This document shows positions 33,591-46,800 of a stretch of 64,000 nucleotides of DNA, piece by piece. Below the pieces are notes generated by a model that made no database searches, was not told the origin of the DNA, and saw only the letters and a program-made list of their open reading frames with translations. Positions within the stretch are counted from its first letter, which is position 1, and each line of letters begins with the position of its first letter. The position numbers and the translations under genes were made by a program. Origin of the DNA: Clitoria ternatea (taxonomy: Eukaryota > Streptophyta > Magnoliopsida > Fabales > Fabaceae). The stretch covers positions 42,494,501-42,558,500 of the forward strand of contig CM075671.1 in assembly GCA_037962975.1 (NCBI GenBank), written 5' to 3'.

Positions 33591-34831
33591 TGTTAGGGAT
33601 CTCACAGGGTCAGGCAGTAAAAACACATAGGATTCCCAAAAAAATATTGCAAAAGCAAATGTTTTAAAACACCACAAATCCACAAAATAAATATTGTGTT
33701 TTTAGTGTTTACCCTTAAACCCTAAACCTTAAATCGAAGCAATCATAGCTTCGTCCTTTAGGAGTCTACACAAGTACTCCTACCTGAAACTGAATCTCTG
33801 AATGTTAGTACGAAAATTCAGTGAGTAATCCTATTTTTTTAGCAGCTGCCTATGAGCATCTCATGGTCTATATATAAGCTCAGGTCTTAACCTAATGTGC
33901 TCTTAATAAACATTAGGCTCTTGACTCCTACTAAATGAGTTAGGCCTAATAATTTTATTTTAGTCCAACTAAAATAAAACTATCCTCTAGTGGGGTTACT
34001 CTATGTTGTGACCTTATAGGTAAAATATCCGGTCATATTAATAATAAACTATTTTATTATTAATAAAAAAATAAGAGCAGCATCTAGCAATGCATCATTA
34101 TGTCTGAATATTATCGACATAACCTATAAGTGATAATTATTTTATATATTTATTCATTTTGTCACGATATCTAATTGGGCCCAAGACATGGTCATCGTTA
34201 TCCTTGTATGGCCCAATTCATTTTACTTGATATTGGAGTAGACTTTAATGAGTAAATATCTAATATTTATTTCTTCTTAGTATAGTCATGTATTTTTATA
34301 GTCTCATTCCATCAAGTGACTCATAGATATCACCTCTGTCACATAGGAGAGACAAATCTCATCTACATCACTTATATCCCTCTACATAATTTGCTCATTG
34401 TCTAATCACAATCTTTATGGTCATCTTATTACAGATGATGTTTGATTGTATTAAAACTACCTTCAGGTCAAAGGACTACATATACCATTATCACATTAAG
34501 AACCGTTTATTACACTCATGTAACTATCCATGCAACGTTCTCATGGTGGGTTTGTCTAGCACAACATTACTCTTAATGTGCATCGTGTAAAGACTTGATT
34601 CATTTATATCCATGATCTGTGAGATCAGATCATTAGAATATTCATACACTAGTCTTAATGTATTTACATGTCCCCATGTAAATACATAACTAGGGATATT
34701 TTAGGAACAATTCTCATATGACCTATTATTCCAAGGATAAACAGTTTTAAAACAATTTTGAAACTGAAAAAGTTATTTTATTGATAAGTTAAAATTGATA
34801 AATTAATAGCTCGTAGTGCATACAATCAACA
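33591..34831 (-). mobile_element. Solo LTR of the copia family at 39.7-48.4 kb, reverse orientation, TSD ATTAT
   Basis: Read on the minus strand it begins TGTTGATTGTATGC and ends GATCCCTAACA, 1241 bp, flanked by ATTAT at 33586-33590 and 34832-34836. Its body matches the LTRs at 42516-43802 and 47157-48438 over long stretches (for example the CATGGGGACATGTAAATAC block), but is clearly more diverged than those two are from each other. No internal domain remains, so it is a recombined solo LTR. Confidence 0.9.
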
Positions 34832-34836
34832 ATTAT

Positions 34837-37410
34837 GTATGATGGTTAAGTTATTGTTTGACTTGATTGGATTGTGGTTGATAAATTTATGTAAATATGG
34901 AGAATGAGCATGTAGCAAGCATGACGAAAAAACTAAAATTCAGTAAGAATTTACTTATCTATTACTTTTAAAATCTTTTTACTTTACGAAGAAATTACCT
35001 ATATTTCTAAAATGATTAAGAATAATTATCTATATTTCTTAATGAATATTTGTATTATTTCTTAGTTTCTATAAAAGTATAATAATTTCTATATCCTTTT
35101 GTTGTCTTTCAATAATAATTATTTAACTAAATTTTAGAATAATTTCGAATCCTTTAATTAAAAAAGAGAAATTATTTTATGAAAATGATATTTTAAAAAT
35201 TTAAGACATTTGATTATCAAATGAATGTGAAATTTCATCTATGTTAAAACAAAGAAAGTTTTAATTTTAAGGTTTTTAGAAATATTATACAAATTTGTAA
35301 GTATTATGGTTACTGATATAAAGAGATTTATAACTTAAGTTTGAGCTTAAAGTATATTGGTCTTGAGTTTTCCTATAAATTCAAAAAAAAGGTTTGATAT
35401 ATTTAAGGTTTCTAAACTCAAATTTGATGAAATGTAATTTATGAAAGATTATATAATTGCATAAAATTTTTTGAAAGAAAGATGTTTATAAGGCTTTGAA
35501 ACTCAATCTTGATGAGATTTTATTTGAGAAGGAATATGGAACTGTATTAAAAAAATTTTGTTTGTAGCAAAAATTTGTTTGAGAATTTATGGAAACATAC
35601 AGTTTATCGGGATGACTAAGTTGTGATTCTTAGGCCCTTGGGATATATTTGTAAATTGAGTTTCTAAAAGCATTAACCAATATAATGAGTGAGTAGTTCA
35701 TACATCATGAAATATCAAAAAGAAAAGATGTGATATTGCTTGGGGATGGATTTTAGAAACCAGTTGATCTGGGGTTTAAATCGGACCCCATGACCAGTGA
35801 GTGGAATGCACTAGTATGTAGAATGAAACCAGGCCATTCAGACACCGGACTACCAAAACCCCTAGATACCGGACTTCGAACCAGGGAACTGATGTTCTAA
35901 ATACACATCAGTACGGATATTAGCCCTTGATACCGATCAAACCATTTAACATCCGAATTCTAGTCAGATAAGGTATGGGCAACCTGTTCCTGCCAACATA
36001 CTACAGTATGTTAGGAATAGGGTCAAATCAAGTCTTCAAACCAGGGAAGTTCTATAAATACAACTCATTTATTAATTCAAAGCATTCTGAACATTCTTCT
36101 TAAAAACCTTCATAATCTACCTATTTTTCATAATTACCGTACTAACTTAAGCATTGGAGAATCTTTTGCAGCTTCACCTCCGGTGTGTTGCTCCATAGCG
36201 GTTTGAATTAGACATTACTTCATCCTATACCGTGAGAACTTAGGCTCCCCTCTGGACCTAAGTATATAATATTGTACTCCACTAAGATAGTGTAAAATTA
36301 AGAGCACGAGAGGTTACTTTGGATCCCGGTTAAAAGAGGTCAACTCTTGACCTCGAACACTGGACAGATCACTAGTGATACATTAGAGGAAGTTCCGTTA
36401 TGAGCCTTGGGATGAGAGAGTGTGAAAGGGTGCTTCAAGAGACCTGGGGTCGCTCTTTAGTGTCAGATACCTTCACAAGAAACTTTGTCACTCTGACTAG
36501 TCTCTAAGTGTTTCTATGTCAGTTGAACTATTCATGTGCTATGAGGGCATTTATATTGTTATAGTTTGGAATTATGAAATAGTGTAAACTCCTGGTTGGC
36601 TCAATGCAAAATAAAACTTTAAGAGCCCACATGCATAAGTGAAATGAATTATGATATTGAAGTATTGCATCGTATTTATGCATTTATGATTAATTGTGTA
36701 TGTGATTGTGATTGATACTATAAGTTTAATATTTATGAAAACCCTTTTATGCTTATGACTTATCTTGTAAATATTGTATTCTATTTCTCACTCCTTTCTT
36801 TGTGTTTTATTTCATATGTTTTCAATTTGATGGTTCGAACAAAGTGGATGATTGAAGGATCTAGACAATAAGTATAGTATGTTCTGGATGATTGTGGCAT
36901 CTACATTGTTGAATAACTGTTTTTGGCCCGTACAATTTCATCTCTCATTAAAATTACATTTAAAGATTATATTCATTATGTTAGGATGAATGTAATAACT
37001 TACTACTTTATAAATTAATTTAATGATTTAATAGTAATTATTAAGTATTTCAAAATTTATAATAATTTTCTTATATGTAATATATTCCAATGATTTCCAT
37101 ATTACTTTTTAAATTAATGATTAATTTCAATTTTCCCTTTTTCTTAATTGGATTTGACATATTTTTTATTAAAAATAAATTAATGTGTTTTATGGAACTT
37201 TCATAATTCTTGTAATTAATGTGATTTGTTTTAATTAACTTTATTATGTATAATTGATTCCAATTGTCTTATCTATTTAATAGATTAATGGTAATCATAA
37301 GGTATTTAAGAAATTATTAATTTATAGTATGTAATTTATTCTGATAGTTTTCCTACTTAATATAAAATTAATTTTTTACTTATCACATTTGTAGCCTTGA
37401 AACAATATTC
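34837..37410. other. Non-coding DNA with LTR-leader-like segment
   Basis: No gene is found. The segment at 35750-36560 is GC-richer than its surroundings and has TTCTATAAATAC (36051-36062), a TATA-like site followed by a leader-like stretch, and the part at 36700-36960 resembles the downstream part of long gypsy LTRs. The borders are unknown. Confidence 0.4.
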
Positions 37411-37415
37411 TTAAT

Positions 37416-39717
37416 TGTAACACCCCTAATTTTTAGGACAAGCCTCTAAGGCTTTGGCCAGAGCTGTATCTAGAATTTTGTGTGTGGCAGAGTTTGCATC
37501 TAGGACTTCGTGTGTGTCAAAAATGAGATGGGGCTCCTTGAGGTTAAGAGAACCCTATAAAAAGTTGTTTGGGTAAAAGTTATGTAATTGTCACTAAGCA
37601 GGAAGAGTTTTGTCAATGATGTGAAGTTCAACGTATGATCGTTTTCAAGTCACAAATTTCTGCTTAAGTTTGAAACCAAGTCCTGAAACTTGATTTGTCA
37701 CTCCCGAACCCAGATATTTTCCCAACACTCTTGCTATTGATTAAATTTTTAATCAATATGTTCTACAAGTTTAATTCTGTATTATGACATTTTTCGTCAG
37801 AAAACGTCAAAAGACGTAAATTAACTTCCGATTGTTCACGTGTCGTACTGACACTTTGTATTTGGGCTCGAAACTAGGCACCAAGAATTTTAAAAGACCT
37901 TGGGTAACAAGGAAAGCTATAAGGTTAAACCTATTAATCAAAATCCATGAACTAATTAATGCCCCAAGATTTGTCAAAATTCCAATTCTGTTTCCTTGAT
38001 TCTGTTTGTTCTAAGTGTAGAAAATTCTACACGGTTCCCTTATTTCTAACGTAACTTAATCTCTCGACATCAGAATCAAGTGATTCTTGTCTTGAAATCC
38101 TCGTAACAAAATTTTCTACAATTCTTAGTAGGACTACAAAGGCTAATTTTGAACACCCACTTCTCAATTTGTATTCTACGTTATGGGTCTAGGAATTCAT
38201 GTATCACATGAACACCTTTTAGTATTTTAGGCATAACGTTTTCTGTAGTTATCAAAATTAAGTGATCTTAGACTCGTTAGAAAGAGGAGAAGATAAGGAA
38301 CAACTCTTATGTTCATTGTTTTGCCAAATTTATATTGTAACACATCCTAAATTTCATGGCAATGAAGCAGCATGAACCTGCCACCAAAATAGCCCATGTG
38401 TTTATCATCCATGCACCATGATCCCATTTGATGTTGCCACCTTATTTCACCATGTCATGTTGCCACCTTCCACCTCCTCACCGTGCCACTTGTCCCACCA
38501 AGGGAACCCACATCATGTCACTACATCATACACTCGCCACATGTATTCCACGTTCACACCATTGCATGTCATTAATTATTACATGTGCTTTAAATTCTTC
38601 CACATTACCGTATCTTCACTTCATTCCGATTCTTCAAATTCTCCCCACTTCATCACCAAATGCCATTTTTCTCAATTCATTCTTTAATGCTTTACCTCAC
38701 TACCAAATTACAAACTCTCATTCTTTTCATTCTAATTTATCATATTTCTTCATTACATCACTTCACTCTTCACTCTTTATTCTTTCTTCCTTCCTCGGAT
38801 CCTCTTGCAAGCGTAGTCGCGATCATCAAGAAGCTCTAAGGTTTCATCATGGCCGACCGAATGTTCAATAGGAGATTTGATCAAAGTTGAAACGAAGGAT
38901 CTCGATTGTTGATCAGTGCGGAATAAACATCGGTAAGCTAAGCAATCCTCTATCCTCACATGCATGTCTCTTTTCTCTTCCACTTCTGCATACTGGAAAA
39001 TTTTAAATTCACTGACTTTCTAATATGCTTTCATGAAGACCAACTATCCAGTTTTTGAGAAAATCATTAGCATAAAAGTTCTTCTTTCTTTCTTCTTTCC
39101 AACAAGCAAATGAAAATATAAATTTAATGTCTAGAGCAAAAGTTATGGCTAAAATATGAAAATTGTGTTTTTTTGGAATTTTGTTACAGGTCAGAATCTT
39201 TTTTCATAATCTTGAATTATTGGTTCAAAATTGGCTTATAGTGTATTCGTAAAAATTATAGAAATTTTGTTATGAGAATTTTGAGACCAAGATCGTTGAA
39301 ATCGAACACCCATAGCTCAAGTTATGATTAAAATATGAAAGCATGCACATATTACCCTTTTTGACCGCATGCATTTTTTTTACATGGCATGCAATGTTTT
39401 TGATGTCTTATTTTCTTTCTCTAGGTAGGTCGTGTACTATCGGAAAGGTGTCAGCAGGATTTCGGAGCTTCGGGGTAGTTTTGGCACTCCATCGCCTAGT
39501 TTTGTAACCTTTGATAAGCCTCATTCTTGTCGAAAACTCTATTAATTTTGTATTCAAGTCTTAATTTTAGCATTTCGATGATTTAAGGGTTATAAGGTCA
39601 TTTTTATTAATTTTTGGAAATATTCAAATATAGGATGTTGGCATTCCAAGCTGAGTCAAAAGTCGACATTTTATTTCAGGGAAGTCGGATAACGCCCTGA
39701 GGTACGTGTAACATATC
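37416..39717. mobile_element. 4.7-kb solo LTR, left part (continues at 48444-50861)
   Basis: It starts TGTAACACCCC after TTAAT (37411-37415); the other end is GGGATGCCACA at 50861, followed by TTAAT (50862-50866). Without the nested copia element about 4.7 kb remains and carries no domains, so it is a solo LTR of a long-LTR gypsy family. The open frames at 38418-38871 are His/Pro/Ser-rich and not a recognised protein. Confidence 0.85.
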
Positions 39718-39724
39718 GGGGGGG

Positions 39725-39893
39725 TGCTCGTGTGGACTCCTAAAGGACGAGGCTGCGACTGCTTCGGAGTTCTTCAAGAGGTAACCTAAAATAATTTCGA
39801 AATTGTTTTTTTTTGTGCTTTGAAACACGGAACCTTGCAAATCCTATGGAATCCCTTTATTTTTCCGCTGCTCATGCTTAGGGATTCCTAACA
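39725..39893 (+). repeat. 5' LTR remnant of the copia element
   Basis: It matches the last part of the LTRs at 42516-43802 and 47157-48438, from TGCTCGTGTGG to GATTCCTAACA. The first 1.1 kb, with promoter and TATA box, is missing. Confidence 0.92.
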
Positions 39894-39894
39894 G

Positions 39895-39907
39895 TGGTAT
39901 CAAAGCC
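39895..39907 (+). other. Primer-binding site, initiator tRNA-Met type
   Basis: TGGTATCAAAGCC lies one base after the LTR end. It matches the usual TGGTATCAGAGC site with one substitution. Confidence 0.85.
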
Positions 39908-41873
39908 TAGGTTGCAAAACCGTGTTTTGGGCATTTGTTTATATTTTATGATGATATGTTTTCGTTTGCAAGAGCTTTTGGAAAATATGATTTACGAAAT
40001 CGTTTCGTTGTTTAAAGCTTTGCAATTTCGTTTTACGAAAATGTTTTGTGAAACTAGGATTCGAAAATGAACATGCATGATTATGTTGCTATTTTGAGTT
40101 ATCGCATATGATGCATATTATTACAATGATTAATCATGTATATGGTACGACCTCTGTTTTGGCATGATACATATAATTTTGAGTTATTCTTTATAAATTG
40201 TATATGATGCATGTTATAAAGTTTCTTAATTTTAGTATGTATGTTGTTGCCGTTTAAATTTGTATGATGTATGAGTTTATGCAATTTTGATATGTGTTTT
40301 ACTCATATGATTGTCATCGTACAAACTTTGAATCAATTGAGTTGATCTTCGAACATGAATGGTTCATGTTATGGGGCGTTAAGTGATAAGGTTTAAGTGT
40401 TAAACCATGGCCGTTCCTTAATCTAGGGTTCAAGAGTTGAAACCTAGACGGCCGTCATGGAAAGGCATTGCATGTTGGCATTAGCGCAAATTGAATTCTA
40501 GGTTTTGAAACCCTAGACGGCGCTGCCTCCATGTGCCTTGACGGCTGCGTTGTGAAGTGTTCGCAACAAGGAATTAGGGTTTCAAAGTGGTTGAAACCCT
40601 AGCCGAAATTTTAGAGCTGTTAATGGTCAGTGGGACATTCTGGCTAGGAAAGATTTGGTACTTAAGCGGTCACACCGGACCCACCTCTCTTTCCTGGGAA
40701 CCAACCTGACTACAGTACTAAAATTTTGGGCCGGGGCGCTGCCCCGCACCCCGCAAGGGGCGGCCCTCCCTTGACCCCCGCCCGCTAACCGGGTAGCGGG
40801 ACCCCTGTACATTCTCTGCGTAGCGCCTTATTACCGACCCACGTGTTTAATGGCCCGTTTAAAAATTTATTTTTTTTTAAAATTATTTCAAATGGGTTAT
40901 AATTAATTAATTAACACGTTGCATGGTGAATGGTTATGGTCTTAGTTATTTTATTTAAATACAGCCTGCGTGCTGTGCCTCTCTTCATTCTATTGTATTT
41001 CTTTTCTCAACCCTTCACTCGTATGTAAAGCGAGTTTCTTTAAAAAAAAAAAAACTTGTAATCTTGATCGAGGCAACAAAGTAGAGATCTAGAAGAAAAC
41101 TAGAGTGGTGACTCTAAGCGCTTTTGTCTTTGAAAGGAACTAAGGAGTGGTGACTCCAAGAGGATGATGGGTTCAAGAAGTAGGACTTCATGAAGCCTTG
41201 GCTATTTAGTTCCTCTAGGTTTATTTATTTTTTTTATTTATTTTCTTCTAGGAAGACCATAACCATCTCACAATTTCGTTTGCATGTTTTGGGGATAATT
41301 TTATTACGTTAAAGCGTTTAACAAAGACGGTAATTTTAAAATAAATTAAAATCCCTCAAAATAATATTAAGTTATAAACGCCTTCCAATAAGTACACTCG
41401 TCAACACTAATGTCAATAAATAGTGGGTCTGCCAAAGCAGGGCACTATTATTTATATTAGTAAGACGCGATGGGATAATGGTAATATCCAAACTGTTTTA
41501 TTGGGCTTTAACTTAACTAAGTTTTCAATTGGATTGAATATAACTTAGAGGCGTAAACATTGGGCTAAATATTCATAAGATGAATAATTAGTAATGGTTA
41601 CTTAACCCAATGACTAAGAGTTGTATAAAGATACAATTGGAAAAAGTTTCCTACCTAAATAACCAAGTATTAGGTGATCAGCCAAAGCTGACTTAACGCT
41701 TGGCAAAATATGGATCTTAGCCCACTAGAAAATCTTCCAACGGGATTTTCTGATTCGTGGAGGGTATTTTTGTTTTGAATCGAAATAGTGGGAGACATAT
41801 TTAATTTAAATGACCATAATTTAAATATGTTTTGAAAATGATACTTACTACATATTTTCTGTTTTAGATAACC
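39908..41873 (+). other. Copia leader region with GC-rich structured segment
   Basis: About 2 kb lies between the PBS and the gag ATG without a coding domain. The segment 40725-40830 is strikingly GC-rich and full of short inverted repeats (GGGGCGCTGCCCC; CCCGCTA...TAGCGGG), unlike the AT-rich DNA around it. As part of the genomic RNA leader it could fold; a packaging or dimerisation role is only inference. Upstream are three spaced GAAACCCTA-type words (40440-40600). Confidence 0.6.
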
Positions 41874-42581
41874 ATGACGTCAAACACACCTTCAAACCTT
41901 TCGTTGCGATCAATCCTAGACAAAGAAAAATTGTCTGGTTCTAACTTCCTTGACTGGTATAGAAATTTGAGGATTGTCCTCAAACAAGAGAAAAAGCAGT
42001 ATGTCCTGGAAGGTCCGATTCCGGAACCACCCGCGAACAATGCCTCTAAAGCTGACAAGGATGCTTACAAGAAGCATCAGGATGACGCTTTAGATGTCCA
42101 ATGCCTTATGCTGGCAACCATGTCTCCTGAGCTTCAGAAGCAACATGAGCATATGGAGGCTTTCGATATGATCGAAAACCTAAGGAAACTATATCAAGGT
42201 CAAGCTGACCAAGAAAGATATGAAGTTTCTTCAGCCCTATTTAGCTGCAGACTTGAAGAGGGAGGTTCTGTAGGACCTCATGTGCTCAAAATGATTGGGT
42301 ACTTGGAGAATCTAGCTAGGCTAGGATTCCCCTTCCCTCAGAAGTTGGCTACCGATCTCATTTTGAAATCATTACCTGACAGTTTTAAGCCAGTCATCAT
42401 GAATTACAACATGAATGCATTGGACAAAACATTGCCAGAGCTACTCAATATGTTGAGGACTGCTGAGCCCAATATTTCTAAAGGAAAGGGCAAGGCCATA
42501 ATGATGGTCAATTCTTGTTGGTGTATGCACTATGAGCCTTTATGCTTTTTCATTTGTATCATTTTTCTACTTATCAATTGA
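41874..42581 (+). pseudogene. Copia gag, interrupted by a solo LTR
   Basis: The frame starts MTSNTPSNLSLRSILDKEKL, shows GSNFLDWYRNLRIVLKQEKK and the gag core ALFSCRLEEGGSVGPHVLKMIGYLE with LILKSLPDSFKPVIMNYNMN, typical of copia gag (UBN2-like). At residue 214 (42515) the gene proper ends, and the last 21 codons are solo-LTR sequence. The continuation, including the basic Gly/Lys linker and zinc knuckle, resumes in frame at 43808 after the LTR and one TSD copy. Apart from the insertion I see no stop. Gag forms the particle shell. Confidence 0.93.
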
Positions 42582-43802
42582 ATAAATATTTCAGTTTAAA
42601 GTTGTTTTAAACATATTTATCCTTGGAGTAATAGGTCATATAAAAATTATTCCTAAAATGTCCCTAGTTAAGTATTTACATGGGGACATGTAAATACACT
42701 GAGACTAGTGTGTGAGTGTACTGATGACCTGATCTCACAGATCATAGATATAGATGATATCGAGTCTTCACACGGGTACACATTAAGAGTAATGATGTAC
42801 TGGACAGACCCACCATGAGAACGTTGCATGGATCGTTACATGATTGTCATAAACGATTCTCAATGTGATAATGGTATATGTAGTCCTTCGACCTGAAGTC
42901 ACTACGATTCCTACATGAGGAGTTTATTGTTTTAATACAATTAAACGTCTTCTGTAACAAGAGGACTATAAAGGTTGTGATTAGGCAATGAACAAATTAT
43001 GCAGAGGGATGTGAGTGATGTAGATGGGATTTGTCTCTCCTATGTGACAGGAGTGATATCCATAGGCCACTTGATGGAGTAAGACTAAGAAAACGCATGG
43101 CCATGCTAGAAAGAATAAATATTAGATATTTATTCGGATCCAGTCTACTCCGGTATCAAGTAAAATAAATTGGGCCGTACAAGGATGACGCGACCATGCC
43201 TTGGGCCCAATTAGGATATCGTGACAAAAGGAATAAACGTATTAAATAATTATCACTTATAGGTTATGTTAATAATATTCGGACATAATGATGCATTGCT
43301 AGATGCCGCTCTTATTTTATATTAATAATAAAATAGTTTATTATTAATATGACCGGGTATTTTACCTATAGGGTCACACACATAGAGTAAGCCCATCAGA
43401 AAATGTTGTCTTATTTTAGTTGGACTAAAATAAAGCTATTGGGCCTAACTCATTTGGAATGAGTAAGGAGCCCACTTTTAGAGAGAACAAATTAGGTCAA
43501 ACCTAAGCCTATAAATAGAGCATAAGATGCTCATAAGCCGTTCACTCAAGTGAGACACAAAATTCGCAAAAAGTTGCAAGAGCTACACGCCGTCAACCTA
43601 GCAGTTGGCAAGTGTTGCGATTCTGGTGGGAGTGCTCGTGTGGACTCCTAAAGGACGAGGCTACGACTGCTTCGGAGTTCTTCAAGAGGTAACCTAAATA
43701 ATTTCGAAATTGTTTTTTTTTGTGCTTTGAAACACGGAACCTTGCAAATCCTATGGAATCCCTTTAATTTTTCCGCTGCTCATGCTTAGGGATTTCCTAA
43801 CA
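42516..43802 (+). mobile_element. Solo LTR of the same copia family inserted in gag, TSD ATTCT
   Basis: This 1287-bp LTR runs TGTTGGTGTATG to TTTCCTAACA. It is flanked by ATTCT at 42511-42515 and 43803-43807. It is nearly identical to the element's own 3' LTR (47157-48438), in the same orientation. A TATA box TATAAATA lies at 43510-43517. It is the recombined remainder of a family member that inserted into another member. Confidence 0.95.
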
Positions 43803-46800
43803 ATTCTGGCAAAGGTAAAGGAAAGGGCATGTATAAAGGCAAAGGAAAGGCTATTGTAGGAAATGGCAAGAAGATTTGGAAAGGCAAGGATAAGCCAAGT
43901 ACATCAGCCTTAAAACCTGTGGGCGGGGTGGCTAAGGAAGGTAAATGTCACCATTGTGGACAAAAGGGACACTGGAAGAGAAACTGTCCAAAGTACCTAG
44001 AAGAGCTTAAGAAGAAGGGAAGTGAGACTTCCACTTCAGGTATTTTTGTTATAGAAATTAACATGTCAACTTCAACATCATGGGTATTAGATACTGGATG
44101 TGGATCTCACATTTGTCTTAATGTGCAGGATCTAAGAAGGAGTAGGCAGTTGATGAAGGGCGAGGTAGACCTACGCGTTGGAAATGGAGCAAGAGTTGCT
44201 GCATTAGCTGTAGGGACTTATTTTTTATCCTTGCCCTCAGGGTTAGTCCTTGAATTGGACAATTGTTATTTTGTTCCGGCAATAAGGAGAAACATTATTT
44301 CTGTTTCTTGTCTTGATAAGAAAGGATTTTCCTTTACAATAAAGAACAATAGTTGTTCTGTTTATTTAAAAGACATGTTTTATTGTTGTGCAAATTTGAG
44401 TAATGGACTTTATGTTCTAGATCTCGAAACCCCTATCTATAACATTAATACTAAAAGGGTTAAAACAAATGATTTAAACCCAACTTATCTTTGGCATTGT
44501 CGCCTAGGACATATAAATGAGAAACGCATTTCTAAACTCCATCAAGATGGATATTTAGAATCTTTTGATTTTGAATCAATAGATACATGTGAATCTTGTT
44601 TATTAGGGAAGATGACCAAGACCCCTTTTACCGGAAAAGGTGAAAGGGCGAGTGATCTTCTTGGCTTGATACATAGTGATGTATGTGGGCCCATAGGGAC
44701 AATGGCTAGGGGAGGTTTTAGTTACTTCATCACTTTTACTGATGATTTCAGTAGATATGGATTTGTGTTTCTCATGAAACATAAATCAGAATCCTTTGAA
44801 AAGTTCAAGGAGTTTAAACATGAAGTAGAGAACCAACTTGGCAAGACAATTAAAGCACTTCGATCCGATCGAGGTGGTGAATATTTGAGCCTAGAGTTTG
44901 ATGAATATCTTAAAGAGTGTGGGATTATATCTCAACTTACTCCCCCTGGAACACCAGAATGGAATGGGGTTTCTGAGCGGAGAAATAGAACCTTGTTGGA
45001 CATGGTTCGATCAATGATGAGTCAAACTGACCTCCCTAACTCATTCTGGGGACATGCTTTATTGACAGCAACTTTCACACTTAACCGTGTTCCATCAAAG
45101 GCTGTCATAAAGACACCATATGAGATATGGACTGGGAAACGACCTAGTATGTCTTTTCTTAAGATTTGGGGCTGTGAAGCTTATATTAAACGCCAAGGTT
45201 CTGATAAACTTGGGCCCAAGTCAGATAAATGTCTTTTTGTGGGATACCCAAAAGAAACAAAGGGTTATTATTTTTACAATCCTACTGAGGGCAAAGTGTT
45301 TGTTGCTCGGAATGCTGTATTCTTAGAAAGGGAATTCATCTCTACAAGAATCAGTGGGAGGAAAGTAGAACTTGAAGAAATTCAAGACTCACAAGGCATT
45401 GAAGAGCCAATGGTGGAAGTGGAGCAGGACCCACAAAATGTTGTGATAACACCAGCTCCAGTAGCACAAGACTTGCGTAGATCAGGTAGAATACGTCAAC
45501 AACCTGAAAGATATGGATTTCTTGTAACTCAGGAAGGAGATGTATTCCTAATGGATCAAAATGAGCCAACATCTTATGAAGAGGCCATTGCAAGTTCAGA
45601 ATCTGAGAAATGGCTAGAAGCCATGGAATCTGAAATGGACTCCATGTACACTAATCAAGTTTGGAACTTGGTTGATGCACCTGAAGGGGTAAAACCTATA
45701 GGATGCAAGTGGGTTTTCAAAAAGAAAACTGACATGGATGGTAATATAAGTACATTTAAAGCAAGGTTGGTGGCTAAAGGTTTCAAGCAAATACATGGTA
45801 TAGACTATGATGAAACTTTTTCCCCAGTTGCTATGCTAAAGTCTGTTTGGATTCTGCTTGCTATTGCTGCATACCATGATTATGAGATATGGCAAATGGA
45901 TGTCAAGACTGCTTTCCTTAATGGAAATCTTCTTGAGGAAGTGTACATGACACAACCTGAAGGCTTTGTTAAGCCTGAAGCATCCAGGAAGGTGTGCAAG
46001 CTACAACGTTCTATATATGGACTTAAGCAAGCTTCCAGAAGCTGGAATCTTCGTTTTGATGAAGCTGTTAAACAATTTGGCTTTATTAAAAATGAGGATG
46101 AACCTTGTGTCTACAAGAAGGTTAGTGACTGCACAATTGTTTTTTTGGTCCTGTATGTTGATGACATACTACTTATTGGAAATGACGTTCCTACTCTTCA
46201 GTCTATGAAGAGTTGGTTGGGAAGCTGTTTTTCTATGAAAGACTTAGGTGAAGCAACCTACGTGTTGGGAATTAAGATCTATAGAGATAGATCAAGAAAA
46301 CTTCTTGGCCTAAGTCAGAATACATACATAGACAAAGTGTTAAAAAGGTTTAACATGCAAGATTCCAAGAAAGGAACTTTGCCTATGGCTCATGGCATAA
46401 GTTTATCAAAAGCTCAATCTCCTTCCACTAAAGAAGAAAGAGAACGGATGAATAAGATTCCATATGCATCTTCTATTGGATCAATCATGTATGCCATGAT
46501 ATGTACCCGACCAGATGTCTCGTACGCTTTAAGCATGACGAGCAGATACCAGTCTGATCCCGGTGAAAGTCACTGGACTGCTGTCAAGAATATCCTGAAG
46601 TACTTAAGAAAAACTAAGGATTCATTCTTGATATATGGAGGGGAAGAAGAGCTCATTGTAAAAGGTTACACTGATGCTAGCTTCCAAACTGATAAGGATG
46701 ACTCAAGATCGCAATCTGGGTACGTGTTTTGTCTAAATGGTGGCGCTGTAAGCTGGAAGAGTTCAAAGCAAGAGACAGTTGCTGATTCTACTACAGAGTC

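Noticed and set aside
31483..36603. A single solo LTR from TGTAACATCG at 31483 to near 36600
   Set aside because: A CAATG word is present at both places, but the right boundary does not end in CA, so the TSD match is not credible.
38418..38871. Two overlapping open frames rich in His, Ser and Pro
   Set aside because: They lie in different frames of one solo LTR, show no domain, and come from CA/TC-rich sequence.
40627..40812. Minus-strand frame in the GC-rich island
   Set aside because: High GC lowers stop frequency; the segment is the copia RNA leader and shows no domain.
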